Of a stretch of 64,000 bases of DNA, positions 35,601 to 46,600 are shown in pieces; the first letter of the stretch is position 1, and each line of letters begins with the position of its first letter. The stretch covers positions 9,582,229 to 9,646,228 of the forward strand of contig OZ025282.1 of the NCBI GenBank assembly GCA_964019165.1, read 5' to 3'. This DNA is from Mastigias papua. Its lineage: Eukaryota > Cnidaria > Scyphozoa > Rhizostomeae > Mastigiidae. The notes beneath the pieces were generated by a model. It was not told where the DNA came from. It ran no database searches and was given only the letters and a program-made list of their open reading frames with translations. The position numbers were made by a program, and so were the translations under genes.

Positions 35601-35990
35601 AAGAAGTGGAAAATAATTTGCTTTGCAGTAGTATCATGCATTTTGGAACTACTTGCAGCTGCAGGAATCGTGTACAGAGAAGAAGATTGGCCCTTTTTTA
35701 TAGCACTGTATTACTGGTTCGTATCAGCGAGTACAATTGGTTTTGGTGACTATGTCCTAAGTTTTAAAGGGAACAATCAATTGGATTCCGCCATGCTTGT
35801 GGTCTTCTTCTTTGTCACCTTGGTACTTATGAGCGATCTTGGTTGTATTTTCAGCACCATATCAGAAATCATTGAAGAGCGAGGCCACGGAACGCGAAAG
35901 AGAAGCTGCATGGGAATGACCTGTTGCAAACACAACGTCAGTAACACAGAGGAGGGGAATGGTGAACAAATAGATATGCAGAAAATGTGA
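26684..35990 (+). CDS. Two-pore-domain potassium (K2P) channel, second tandem copy
   Basis: Exon 1 is 26684-27026 and exon 2 is 35419-35990, joined across an 8.4-kb intron with an AG|GTGAGT donor and a GTCTCGAAG acceptor; the product is 304 residues. Order: M1 about 15-33; a cap with glycosylation sites N49, N75 and N88 and no cysteine; filter 1 TIGYG 113-117 followed by V118, not the polar residue usual after GYG; M2 about 129-149 (IFYALIGIPIFLYAMSAAG); M3 180-198; filter 2 TIGFG 220-224 followed by D; M4 about 237-259 with a charged Asp254; and a basic tail with C278, C283 and C284. KRSEIR-KK-KIIC before M3 is shared with the first copy. The phase-1 intron in the first filter glycine is shared too. 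The two genes are clearly paralogues in tandem, now separated by transposon debris. Confidence 0.94.
29568..30226. repeat. Cluster of direct and inverted CACACAGCAGATTTT-type repeats
   Basis: Within the long K2P intron, variants of ACAGCAGATTTT followed by TTGCGA occur near 29568, 29622, 30050 and 30165, and in reverse near 30190-30226. The outer pair, roughly ACAGATTTTTATCGTTGCGA and the complement of the right end, suggests a decayed element of about 660 bp with inverted ends. Confidence 0.4.
31107..31213. repeat. 21-bp minisatellite, about five units
   Basis: The unit is close to GAGGTTGCGAGATTAGGCCGA, repeated head to tail with single-base changes and one shortened unit (after AGAGGCTGTG). 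It lies in the intron of the second K2P gene. Confidence 0.85.
32464..32853. mobile_element. 390-bp MITE-like element with inverted ends
   Basis: The ends are inverted copies of ACTCTCGGGTGCTTAWTA followed by AAGGGGG after a few differing bases (near 32464 and 32853). The interior is rich in ATAAGCG and G-runs (a long G tract at 32537) and has no coding frame. No clear target duplication is visible. It lies in the long K2P intron. Confidence 0.7.
33025..33430 (-). mobile_element. 3' fragment of a LINE with (AATC)n tail
   Basis: On the minus strand the frame reads LGWKKIEELIARESKLMVFK then HGLAPQYMDDFF, ending at 33283-33285. This is the LxWxxIxxRxxxKxxxxxFKxxHGLAPxYLxxL pattern from the ORF2 C-terminal part of CR1/L2-like LINEs. 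Downstream the sequence ends in AATCAATCAATCAA (33029-33044), a typical microsatellite-like LINE tail. The frame upstream to 33600 is less clear. The piece is antisense in the K2P intron. Confidence 0.6.
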
Positions 35991-38900
35991 GGTCAAAATG
36001 TGAACCTTTGTGTAGTTGATGTAAAAGGAAGTCTCCAAGAGATCGCTTATATTGATAGTGGGTATGATTTTGAATCAGCGATGTTAGGCTCATTGTAAGT
36101 CCAGAAGATAGATGCCTAAGAGCTTGAAATCATTTCCCTTATCCTGGGTTCTTAGAGAGCACTTTCACGAGAAAGATTTCAAATGGAATCATTCCGTTAT
36201 ACCATAATTCCAAGGAGAAGTGCTTGGATGATCCTGAATTTGATTGCTAGCCGTACCAAAACAAGTCTGCTACAATTTATATCCTAATGCGCAGTTGATC
36301 TAAGCAAAAACTCACTGCAAATAATGGAGCGGCTACAAATTGGAACAGTTAAGAAGTCAGGCCGCAAACCTTTAGACAGATTCTGAAAAATGTCAATTCG
36401 GGCAAATAGCTTGATAATAAATAGGGTAACCAGAAGCTTCATATGAGGAAAAGAAAACAAAGACGTCACACTTTCTTTTTCCTCAAAATGATAGCTGTCT
36501 TTTTCCCCAAAATGCAGCTTCTGGTCATCCTACTTACAACTTAGACAGATTCCCTTTCCTAACGCTTTCAGTATACTGTTTGGAGCGAGTTTCTTTTCAT
36601 TTTTTGCAATGTTGTTGATGAAAATTGATCCCAGAATGGGGCACAAAAAATCAAGCTGGAGTTCTCTCTTTTTAGCTATTCATAATAAACTTTTCACTGT
36701 CCTAACTGCTAATCACAAGGCACTCAGCACCTCTTTTTTTGTCATGTGTTCTACATAGACAATTCTTGAAAGTTCCTGCAATACTTCACTTGACAGTCGT
36801 CTGTCATTAGTACATGTTCTTTGATGCGACGTCGTTTCCAGTATTTACATAATGCCGGCCACAGATTCGTTGCTCACAAGTCTTACCATATATTTCACTA
36901 TCATATTCTTATCACTTCTTAAGTTCTAAATCGTTTCATCGTTTTGAACAATGTTTCAAGACAGTCTAACTGCTATTTCTGTATAATTTTGCAGTCTATC
37001 TGTAATAAGGACTCAAAGAAACCAGAACAATTCAATGAGTTCCAAATTTTCACTATCAAGTCACTGTACCGAAGTCAGATGCATCTTTCATGGCAGTTAT
37101 TTAAATTTTTCTTTCATCTATGCTTACTACCATGATATTTCACGACTGTTCATGTAACTATTTGCTCTATACGATCAGCAGATGTAAAGTTTCAATTCAA
37201 CTACTCACTGATACTTGCATAGCGCTCAAAACGTGAAGAACTTTCTGCCATTTTCTGTATCAGAAGGGGATTCAGTGGTCATAGATATTAAAAAAAAACT
37301 TATTCAAGGCGCAGTATCAGTTCAAACCAAACTCGCGTATTATAACAAGTTGAATTTTTAGCATTGAAACATAAGCATTTTAGATCCTTTCTCTTCTTAA
37401 TTGTAATGCCTCTTGCTAAAATCTATTCAGCTTTAACTGTAATGCCTATAGTATTATCACATTTTCTTTAGCTTGAATTTTCACGTTATAGTTTTTCAAG
37501 AAGGAAATCTAGCCTATTTCACCTTACTTCTATAACAAATTTGTTTTTCATCTAGCAGATAGTCAATGCGAGCCTTTAAACGATGAAGAGTAATTCCCAA
37601 CAGAATCCTACGTAGCTGACTAATGCAACGTATTGTTCTATAATTCGGACACTTGTTACAGTCACCGTTTGGGCAATGGAAGTAATGCTGATTTGATGCA
37701 TTATTCTAGTCACTTTGCATTCTAGCCACTTTGCACTCGCAATTCGATGCAGAAACTTGGTAGTACGGCATCATCATTTATCGCCACTTTCTTTGCGTTA
37801 ATGATGCCGGCATTTTATCATTCTCTAATCACTTAGTGTTGCCAATTTTCTCTTCAACATTCATAAGTGTAGAAAGGAATTTTGCAATATTTGCAAAAGT
37901 CTCAAATAGATATTTGCCATTATTTAAGTAGATGTTTCGTTCACTGCCTTCTTATTTTGTATGATTAATGCCATTTCCTTTTTGTCATCATCAGATTTTA
38001 TCTTCTTGTTGTTCTTATTCATACTGGTATGCCTTTCACTGGCAGTGTAAGTTTCTAGCAATTATAGATTCAAATCCTGCTGTAGTATTACGATCTTATG
38101 ATTTCTGTGTCACACATTTTATTCAATATTTCTGGCGTGGCTTACCTTCGGCAGCATGGTCTAAAAAGGCATCTTTACTAGATCATGACGTCTTGGAAAG
38201 CTTACTCTAGAGAAGGACCTGGTGCTCTTGCACTGTGAACAGTTTTACCAAAATGAATTGCAAAGTGAACCCTATTTTTCTGGAGGAGGACTAGCGTTAG
38301 TATATCTTTTTCAAGTAGATAGAAAACGTAAGTATTACGATAATGTATCGAAGGAAACATCAGGAATTAATAAGTATTTATTTATAAAGAATATGTTAGA
38401 CTATTGCAAGGAGAAAAAATTTACGATAGCCTATTCGTGGCATCTTTGTAAGGGTTCTCCTTGGATAGGCCCTTTTGGAGAATGGAAATGAGCTAGATAT
38501 CAATTTAAAATAAGTAGCATAAATGGAATTTGCACCTAATGCATTCTATTCACACGCTTTATATTAGGATGTAGTTGCCTAATTCGATTGTATGGACTCA
38601 TTTTGTAAATTCTCTCAAGTCACTGAGAATTTTAATTATATAAGTTGTTTTTTCTGTCATCATCCTATTTCAATTTAATTGGCACTCAGTGTCTGTATCA
38701 TTCTTTTCTATCTAAGCGATTATATCCAAAACTTCACGCAAAACCAAGTGTGAAGTTTTGGAAAGGATAACTGGAATTTATATAACATCTTTATATTTAA
38801 GAATGTTCCAAAGAGAAATATCCGCAAAATCAGGGCATCCAGCAAAGCGCATGGAAATCCATTTGGCCTTATTGTACAGAGTGCTTGAAAACATTCTTCA

Positions 38901-39999
38901 GACTATTTTGGGTAAGCTTACTTCTTTTCAAAGCAATTGTTCTATTCTGCACCAAGAAGAATAGGTAATCAATCAATTGCTTCACGCTTCATTATTGATT
39001 GCTTGTGTTTTGCTGGAGTCTATCAAATGTGATATCTCTGTTCGCACTTATTTTTTGCCTTGGATTATATGAATAATTATTCTCATAGAGCTTTATTGGC
39101 TATTTATGTTATTGCACTTGCTGTTTCAGCTCTTGGTCTGCTTTTGGAGCTGGACATCTTGTATTGTTAATGCAGGTGAATAGATGATCTTGGCAACTGT
39201 TTAAAGCAAGCGAAATAATTATTAAAATCTTTCTGATTCCTTTGAAAGGAGGTCGGGGGCTGATTTTCCTTTACAGTGTTAGCGAACTTCCTTTCTGTGT
39301 CCTATTCCTTTAATTCTGATATATTGCTTCGAAAGAAGCAAGCATAACCGGAATACCCTGAAAAACTTTCTGCCGACACTCTTCAGTGTACAAATAGTCA
39401 AACTAAACCTTTAAAATATTTACATATCCTTATTTTTGTTTTTGTAACGTCCAAAGATTACAATAGGAAAGTGGTAGCTAAATGAGATCAAAATAGCGGA
39501 AGGCGTTGTTTGCATATCATTATCTGTGGCAATCTGATATTAGACAAAAAATCCTGTGAGAGGATAACGAAACTCTTTTGCATTCATTTGAATTCTTCTG
39601 CCAAAAACATTTGTCACAGATGCCAATGTCCTTTTATAAAAGGACATGGAACAATTGTGATCCATACACTTTTCTTATGAAAGAAAGATATACCTTGAAA
39701 AGTAGAGACAAAACTTAGAATACTCACTGTCATGTCGGCTAACTTGTTAACTATCATAGCACTAGCTTGAGATACTGAGGCCAGAGTTTCTTCATTTCTA
39801 TAGTGAGAGTAAAAGCCAAATTAAAATCTTGAGGAAGTTAAGCTTTATGTAAGGATGTCTTAAATACAGTACATAGAAAATGACATAGTGGACCAAGAAC
39901 TGCATCACACAAGAGACAGTACACACTTATGTAATGCTATAGGTGTTGAACGTCAAGTTCCACAACAAACCAAAAAATAAAGCAAAGAGTCAATTGTGT
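35991..39999. other. Gene-poor stretch downstream of the second K2P gene
   Basis: AT-rich sequence without a supported gene. The longest frames (37968-38210, 38222-38491, 38758-38964) carry no recognised domain and no flanking splice signals I trust. Confidence 0.5.
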
Positions 40000-40617
40000 C
40001 AGGGTGCCCATACATGTTCTGCTGAAATTATAAGGAAGTTAAGGAGGAACAAGGAGATATTGCTATTTAAGGAGAATTTGGCTTGCTAAAGATAAAAATC
40101 CATAAAATTTATGGATATTTAAGGAGATTCGTATGCTGATAAGCTACTTACTTACAGACAACACAGAGGATTAATAAGAGAGGTAGTATTTCAAATAGGG
40201 AACATGTTCAAATCAACATTAATTTCTTTGAGGAAAGACTTTGGAAGCAAAGGTGGAAACAAAAAACGTTCTAGAAAAGTAAAGCCTCTTACATATTATG
40301 TCATATCACATAAGGCTTGCTAGCTTAATTGCATGTTTGTAATACCGGATAATCAATATATTTTACAAAGAAATTCCACGATTTTTCATAGCTCTTCCTG
40401 ACTAATTTGGCGAAATTTCTGTGACATTTTCAGTGCCGTTCTATATCTTTGTGTTCAGTCTAATGCAGCAAACAAGCCAGTTTCAGCTTTGAGAGAATAG
40501 AAATTATAGCTTTTCCTGATTAATCCAAACTTTTATTAACCTCGATTTCCATGATAGAAAGTGAATTCCCAGACAACTCCCTGGTTTCCCTATTTTCCCT
40601 GATCGCTACTCACCCTG
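40000..40617. mobile_element. hAT-like non-autonomous element remnant
   Basis: The 618-bp segment starts CAGGGTGCCCA and ends ...TCACCCTG, a short inverted end pair of hAT style (CAGGGTG). The left interior has AAGGAGNAA motifs and the right has TTCCTGAYTAATYTGG and TTTCCCTGAT-type motifs, a mix common in decayed invertebrate hAT elements. The adjacent 8-bp sequences do not match, so no target duplication confirms it. Confidence 0.35.
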
Positions 40618-43600
40618 TAATGCCATGAATTTAAAGACCAAATAAAAATACACAGTAGAAGGATGGGTAAAACAACTTCAACAGTTTTCAAAAAATACAA
40701 ACAAAGTTGTCGATGCCAATACTTTTTGAAAACGTGTGTCATTAAATCTATCTGTGATTTCTGTTCACTGGGAGACACACGCAAGTCAATTGTACCTTTT
40801 ACAATCAAAAGCATGTGCAACCTTCTGAGATGTACCAGAGAAAACTACTTGGTGCAAGCAGGTTGGAACATTTTGTAAGCAAAACAATTAAACGTGAAAA
40901 TGTTAGAATGCCCTTTGTCAGTCCCCTTAGAAAATAAGTGTGGAAAAAGAATAAAATATCAAGGTACACGTGTACTTTTGTAAGAAACTACTTCAGAAGG
41001 AGTACACATGCAGAACCAGAAGGCCAATAATCCAAGGAACTTAATTTTGAACATACCTATCACAGGAACAATTGTAGATTAGGTAACAATTGTAGATTAG
41101 GAAGCCAAGTTCACTTAAACTGCATGTGATCTCAGCAGCAAATGTTGCATAGTGGGGGCGTCAGTTAAATAGATAAAGATGGGACACGCTCGTTCCGAAA
41201 CGTTCTATAAGGCTATGTCATACGCCTTTGTCATTAATTTACCACTAATGGATGTAGAAGAAAATTTAAAATTTGTGATCCTGGTTGTTTTTTCTAATAT
41301 ATCCTGCAATGCTACTTAACGTTGCATTCACCCTTAAATGTGTATTACGATATGAAAATCTGAACATTATCAAAACTTTCAGGATACAAAAGAAAAAAGC
41401 TGCATTATCACTAGCAATATATGCATTAACAAAAGAATACACTTTTTCGTACAGTGTGAAAACATAAGCAAACACAGGTGTCCATTCTTCGTGTACTAGT
41501 TATAAAGTACACTATTTCGCACACAATACAAACATATGAAAATATCATGCAAACACATGTGTCCACTTTTCGTGTACTAGTGATAAAGTACACTATTTCT
41601 CACACTATACAAACATATGTAAATATCATGCAAACATATGTGTGCACTTTTCTCGCATCATCGAAAGATTTAGTTATTGGATAGTCTGCACATGTAGCAA
41701 CTGCAAGACTCTTCAATGTCTACAAGCTCTGCGATGTGAGATCTTCCAAACACGAAAGAAGCGCCATGAGAAGTGCAAGGATTGGCAACTGCCCCTATAA
41801 TGCAAAGTAGATAGCCCAAATCTGTTAAGCTTCAATGAGACAAGACATCGGAAAAGGAAAAGTGGTGAAAGACTCAAAAAATGTGGATAAAGTGGAGAAA
41901 GACTCAAAGAGCTTGCACAGTGAGGCTCTAGTGTAGATTTGTAATGATATTACTAGTGAAAGACGGGATTTATATCAATGAACCTAGATTTCTCGCCCAA
42001 TTTTATTAGAATCCTTAGCAAATATTATTCCAAAACATCTTTTTTTAAATCTAAAAAGAACCCCACTGCCGTCACTGTCTCCAAGGTCTGTATCAACTCT
42101 ATAGAGAAGGATTTTCAATTCTGTAATTAAAGGTTTTTGTAATAAGATCAGTTGTCAAATATCGGACAAGATTCAACGAAGTAACATACAAGTAAGGGCT
42201 ATAAGCAGTCTCCATGGCAGGTGTAAGCATCCCCATTTCCGTTTCTATGCTTGAAACAGTGTCTCTGCTCTCGCTAAAATTGATCTAATTTGCATTCAGC
42301 TGTGCTACATCTTCTAAACGCCATATTTCTATTTAACAATTCATAGACTTACGCAATCTGTGCTTCAATTTCTTACATCTGTCACTTTGGCGGTTCCGTA
42401 TATCACACATTAGAAATCTGACCACAGCGTGAATCTCATCGTGATATTATATTTTTGCAGCAGCACAGGCGCATTATCTTTTCAATAGTTGGACATATGA
42501 TTTGAAAACGCCGTTTCAGTAAGGTCACCACTATTGCTGGCACTAGGTTCTCGTGGGTCGCTTTGGAAAGGCTTGGATTTAGGAATAGTCTTTTGCCGTA
42601 ATTAATTTGATGATACATATCGTCCCATTAACTTTGAATAGGATTCGTATACCTTCTTTCTAAATTCATCAAAAAATAGCACCAAAACATCCCTTTCCCT
42701 ATACAAAAGGAATCTAGCAACAAAATGGTTTTACCGTATTGCCAAGCTAATGTAACATATTCCGTTTCTACCAATTTGATTTGTCTTTTGCTAGAATTTC
42801 TACAGAGCATTAGGTTTTACTAAACGATCATATACACGTTTTTTTAATATAAGAAACTAAATTTCTCCCTTCTGCCTTGTTATTTCTTAATATTTATCAA
42901 ATCCAGCCTTAAAATGATTCTTTTGTGCTTCTTAGAATTCTTGAAATTCATATAATACCAAGACAACTGTGAGACGAGAAATGGAATTTTTAGTTGAAAA
43001 CATTTAAAGGACGAATGTTGATTGTATTTAGTTTCTTGTTTAATAAAAAATTTTAGCGCAGAAACAGATTTTCAAAGTTTATTTTTGAAACTCAGCCTGC
43101 CTGTGTTTCTTAAATGTTTCTTAATATTTGCCTGATTTGAGTCTCATGTTTCTTATATAAAAGTGCAAGTAATGCTCTTATAAGATTGGTGTGTCTAATA
43201 GAACGTTCAATACTTAGCACTATTCGCATTTCACTCGATGTTTGAACACGGTGAGCATATATGATGATCAAAGAAGTTACTAACTCTTGCAGCAGCAGTT
43301 AATGGCCCAGGGCGTTTCACTGCCTATTTCCTCTCTCCTGGCAGAGATGCGAGCAATGGATCAACAGTAGATGCAAGACATTTTGGGACGATTACATTAC
43401 TAATGACTGATGATCAAATCTCTCACTCTTCCTCAGGACAATGTTGAGCTATACGGATGCTACTCGCAGCAGGCAACACTTCGGTAACTAAGCCCTGACC
43501 TCAACACGTTCTTTTCTGCACTTCGATTAAACAGTAAATTCAACTAGTGATTACTCTAGACTGTGCTGTTCTTGGCGTAGAAAGACACAGGGTCACCTGG

Positions 43601-46600
43601 TCTCCACCAAAGACAACACGAACAATCTTCAAAAAACCCCATCAAAGATAGCACTAATAATTTCCAAAAACATACTAACAACAAAGAAATAAAAAGACTA
43701 CAGAAAAGAAAAATACATGAATAGTTAAGAAAGAACAAAAAGAGGGGAGTTGGTAGTTCCATACAACTTCTTGGAATGGATAGACCTTCTATTTTATATG
43801 TTATGCAGTATTAAATCGAGATTTGAGAATGCAATTATGAAGAAAGTCAAGTACTTTCATTTAAGGAAGGAACTCTTCAAGGTTGACCAGAAAGTCAGAT
43901 AAAAAGCGACAATGAGATATCTTAAAACCAATAAACAAATGCTTTAATTATGAATTATAACTTGGTTACACATCTAACTGTTGTGATGATTTAATACCTC
44001 CCCTTAACCATATCACTTACTTAGTATTCATTAATGCTTAGCTTGATTTGGTCTAGTTCACTTAGGAAAGTATTTCCAAACTCACTATGAAATTTATCTC
44101 GCCCAAAGAAAAAGAGAAGGAAAAGATACTAGGCCCCAAAGTGCCTTGGAATTTAACTTCACAACCTGTGACATATCTGATTAGGGTTTTTTTGAAGGCA
44201 AGGGCGAAAGTGTCAGAAGATACCAGGTGAAAGTGACCCCGAGAGAGTCCACAGAGAAATGCTCTTCTAGAAATGACACTGTAATTTTGAAGAGCTGAAC
44301 TTGATCGGCAAGATATTTATATGGCTTACTTTGCAAAATGGGTACGGGCTTTTGTTAAAGTTAAGCATGAGTCCATAGAAGAAGCTTTTGCAAGTGATGA
44401 ATCTGAAATAAGTAGAATTACTATACTTGCTTTAACAGGTACTAAAAGCAATGGCTATAAGAATTCTCTACTCTTCTTAGAATTTTTATAGGAAGTCCTA
44501 ACAAAGTTACTTATTAGGCGATTTAAAAGCACAAAATGATGGAATCGGCTTGTCCTTAACGCGCCAACTTTACTCTCTCATGCTTTATGGATATCTTAAC
44601 AGTTCCATTCGCTAGCCAGTCACAATATGAAACTACGAAGACTTTTCTTTTAACAAGATTTGAGAGAAATCTCTTCATAGCGAAATGGCAACTTGAGGAG
44701 AGTTTCGGCTGCCCAGCTCCCATTTGCGAGCGCAATCTAGTTTAGTGACTTCCTAAGCTAGTAGTCTGGATAAACCCTGTGCTACGTGCAAACCCAAATC
44801 CTTTATCAATATCTTCCGTCAACTACGTTAAGCTTGTTATATTTACTAGTGGGGGGGGGGGCATCGAGGAAAAGGGACTGAAAATTTTACTTTACTATGT
44901 CGACGGCAAGGGTAAACTTGTATCCTCTTCTTAACATGTACTCCGGCAGCGCAAGGAATCGTGTATGGGGCTAACCATTATAGGTAAACCATAACTAACG
45001 AAAAATTGCATGAAAGGTGTGCAAAAGGGAGTACCTAAATATCTCGTACTTCCTTGTACAAATATAGACGCAGGAAAGGATGGATTTGTGGTAAAATAAG
45101 AGTGCCGATGGATGCTGTAGCAAGCAAATATAACACTGCTTATTTTATAATGATCGAAAAACAGAGATGCAAAGTCGCGGTAGCAATGAATGGAGTAGAA
45201 ATCTGCCAACACTACGAGTTACTTAATCTGTATACAATATATACAAGATGCAAAAAACACTCTACAGAACACACCTTCAGTCATACTTTTAACCATTTTC
45301 AACCCAAACCAATTTCGTCAAGCTTCTCTCTATTCTCACATATCATGTGACTAACTAGCCTATCTCCAGTCCTCACACATCTTCATAACTTACACAACAG
45401 AGAAGCAAAAGCATGATATTTTACTTACAAGCAACCCCTTTATACACTACTATACTCGGTTTGAAAAATAATGGAGAAACTTCATTTCTATATAAATATG
45501 CACATGCAACTAGAAATATATTACTTGGCAATAATAAAAAAGCCCCTTTCCTTTTACAGAGTCATTGTCAAAGACGCACAAAGAAAACATTCTATTCTGT
45601 TTGAGCAAAAGGAAATCTTCGACGACTTCTTTGCCTAGATAAATATATAACGTATACTGAAAGAGCAATTTCTTCTCTTATTTTTCCATCATTCTTTATG
45701 ATTAAGAGTTGAAAAAATCAAGCAACTTCAGACATGATGAAAATCTTAAATCTATTGAGCATATGTTGTTTTCTCTGGCGATTTTGCAATCATTAGTCTC
45801 CTTTTTCATCAGAATTAAACCTGGGCGTACATGAGTATGAAACAAACATAATAAAATATTAACAGCAATTCTATAAAAAACAATAAAATACAAAATAGCA
45901 TTGTTCTCAGCACAATGATAACGAGCCAGCTAGCAGAAACTAAATTATAGTTTGGCATAGTTGAATAGCTTATGTCACACGTATACGCGAAGAGTCAATC
46001 GAATGCATTGGCCTGCATCCTGCTTGCGAAGCTGTGCATAATTGATGGAGTTATCTAGCTTTTCGTTGAATTTATTCTGATTTGGCTCCAAAAAGTGATT
46101 AACTCTAATCCATCACTTGTGCGTGCATTGCAAATACAGAACTGTTATGCACTAGTATTCGTTCACTTATTTATCCATAAATTCCTTCATTAATTTACTG
46201 ATTGATTCTCAAATGCAAATGAATAAGCATCCCGTATAGTTATTTCACAAAACACATTAATGACGTGTAGAAAATGCACTAAGAGCAGATAAACTGTAAG
46301 TTGCCTTAGTAGTAAGCGAGACAAAATACAGGACACACTGCGCAAACGAGATATAAGGACTAACGAGTGCACTGGAAGCATGCACAACAGGTGATCATCA
46401 AATGATCTGATCTGAACTTCACATGTCATTTTTCATAAACAGCAGCAAATACTATTGGATCATAACTACTATTCTAATGTAATATTTTCCATTGTCAAAC
46501 ACGTGTGTCCAGAAGCACTGATGGGCTCCGTCTTTGTTAGTTCCAAGACATATGCTCAATAAAATAAAATTATTTTTTGATTCAGTGTACTCGATCGATT

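Noticed and set aside
38222..38491. 89-codon plus-strand frame with Tyr/Lys-rich sequence
   Set aside because: No homologous pattern and no splice sites that would join it to 38758-38964.
41478..41645. CRISPR-like direct repeats
   Set aside because: Units are contiguous with no spacers and the DNA is eukaryotic; it is a plain tandem repeat.
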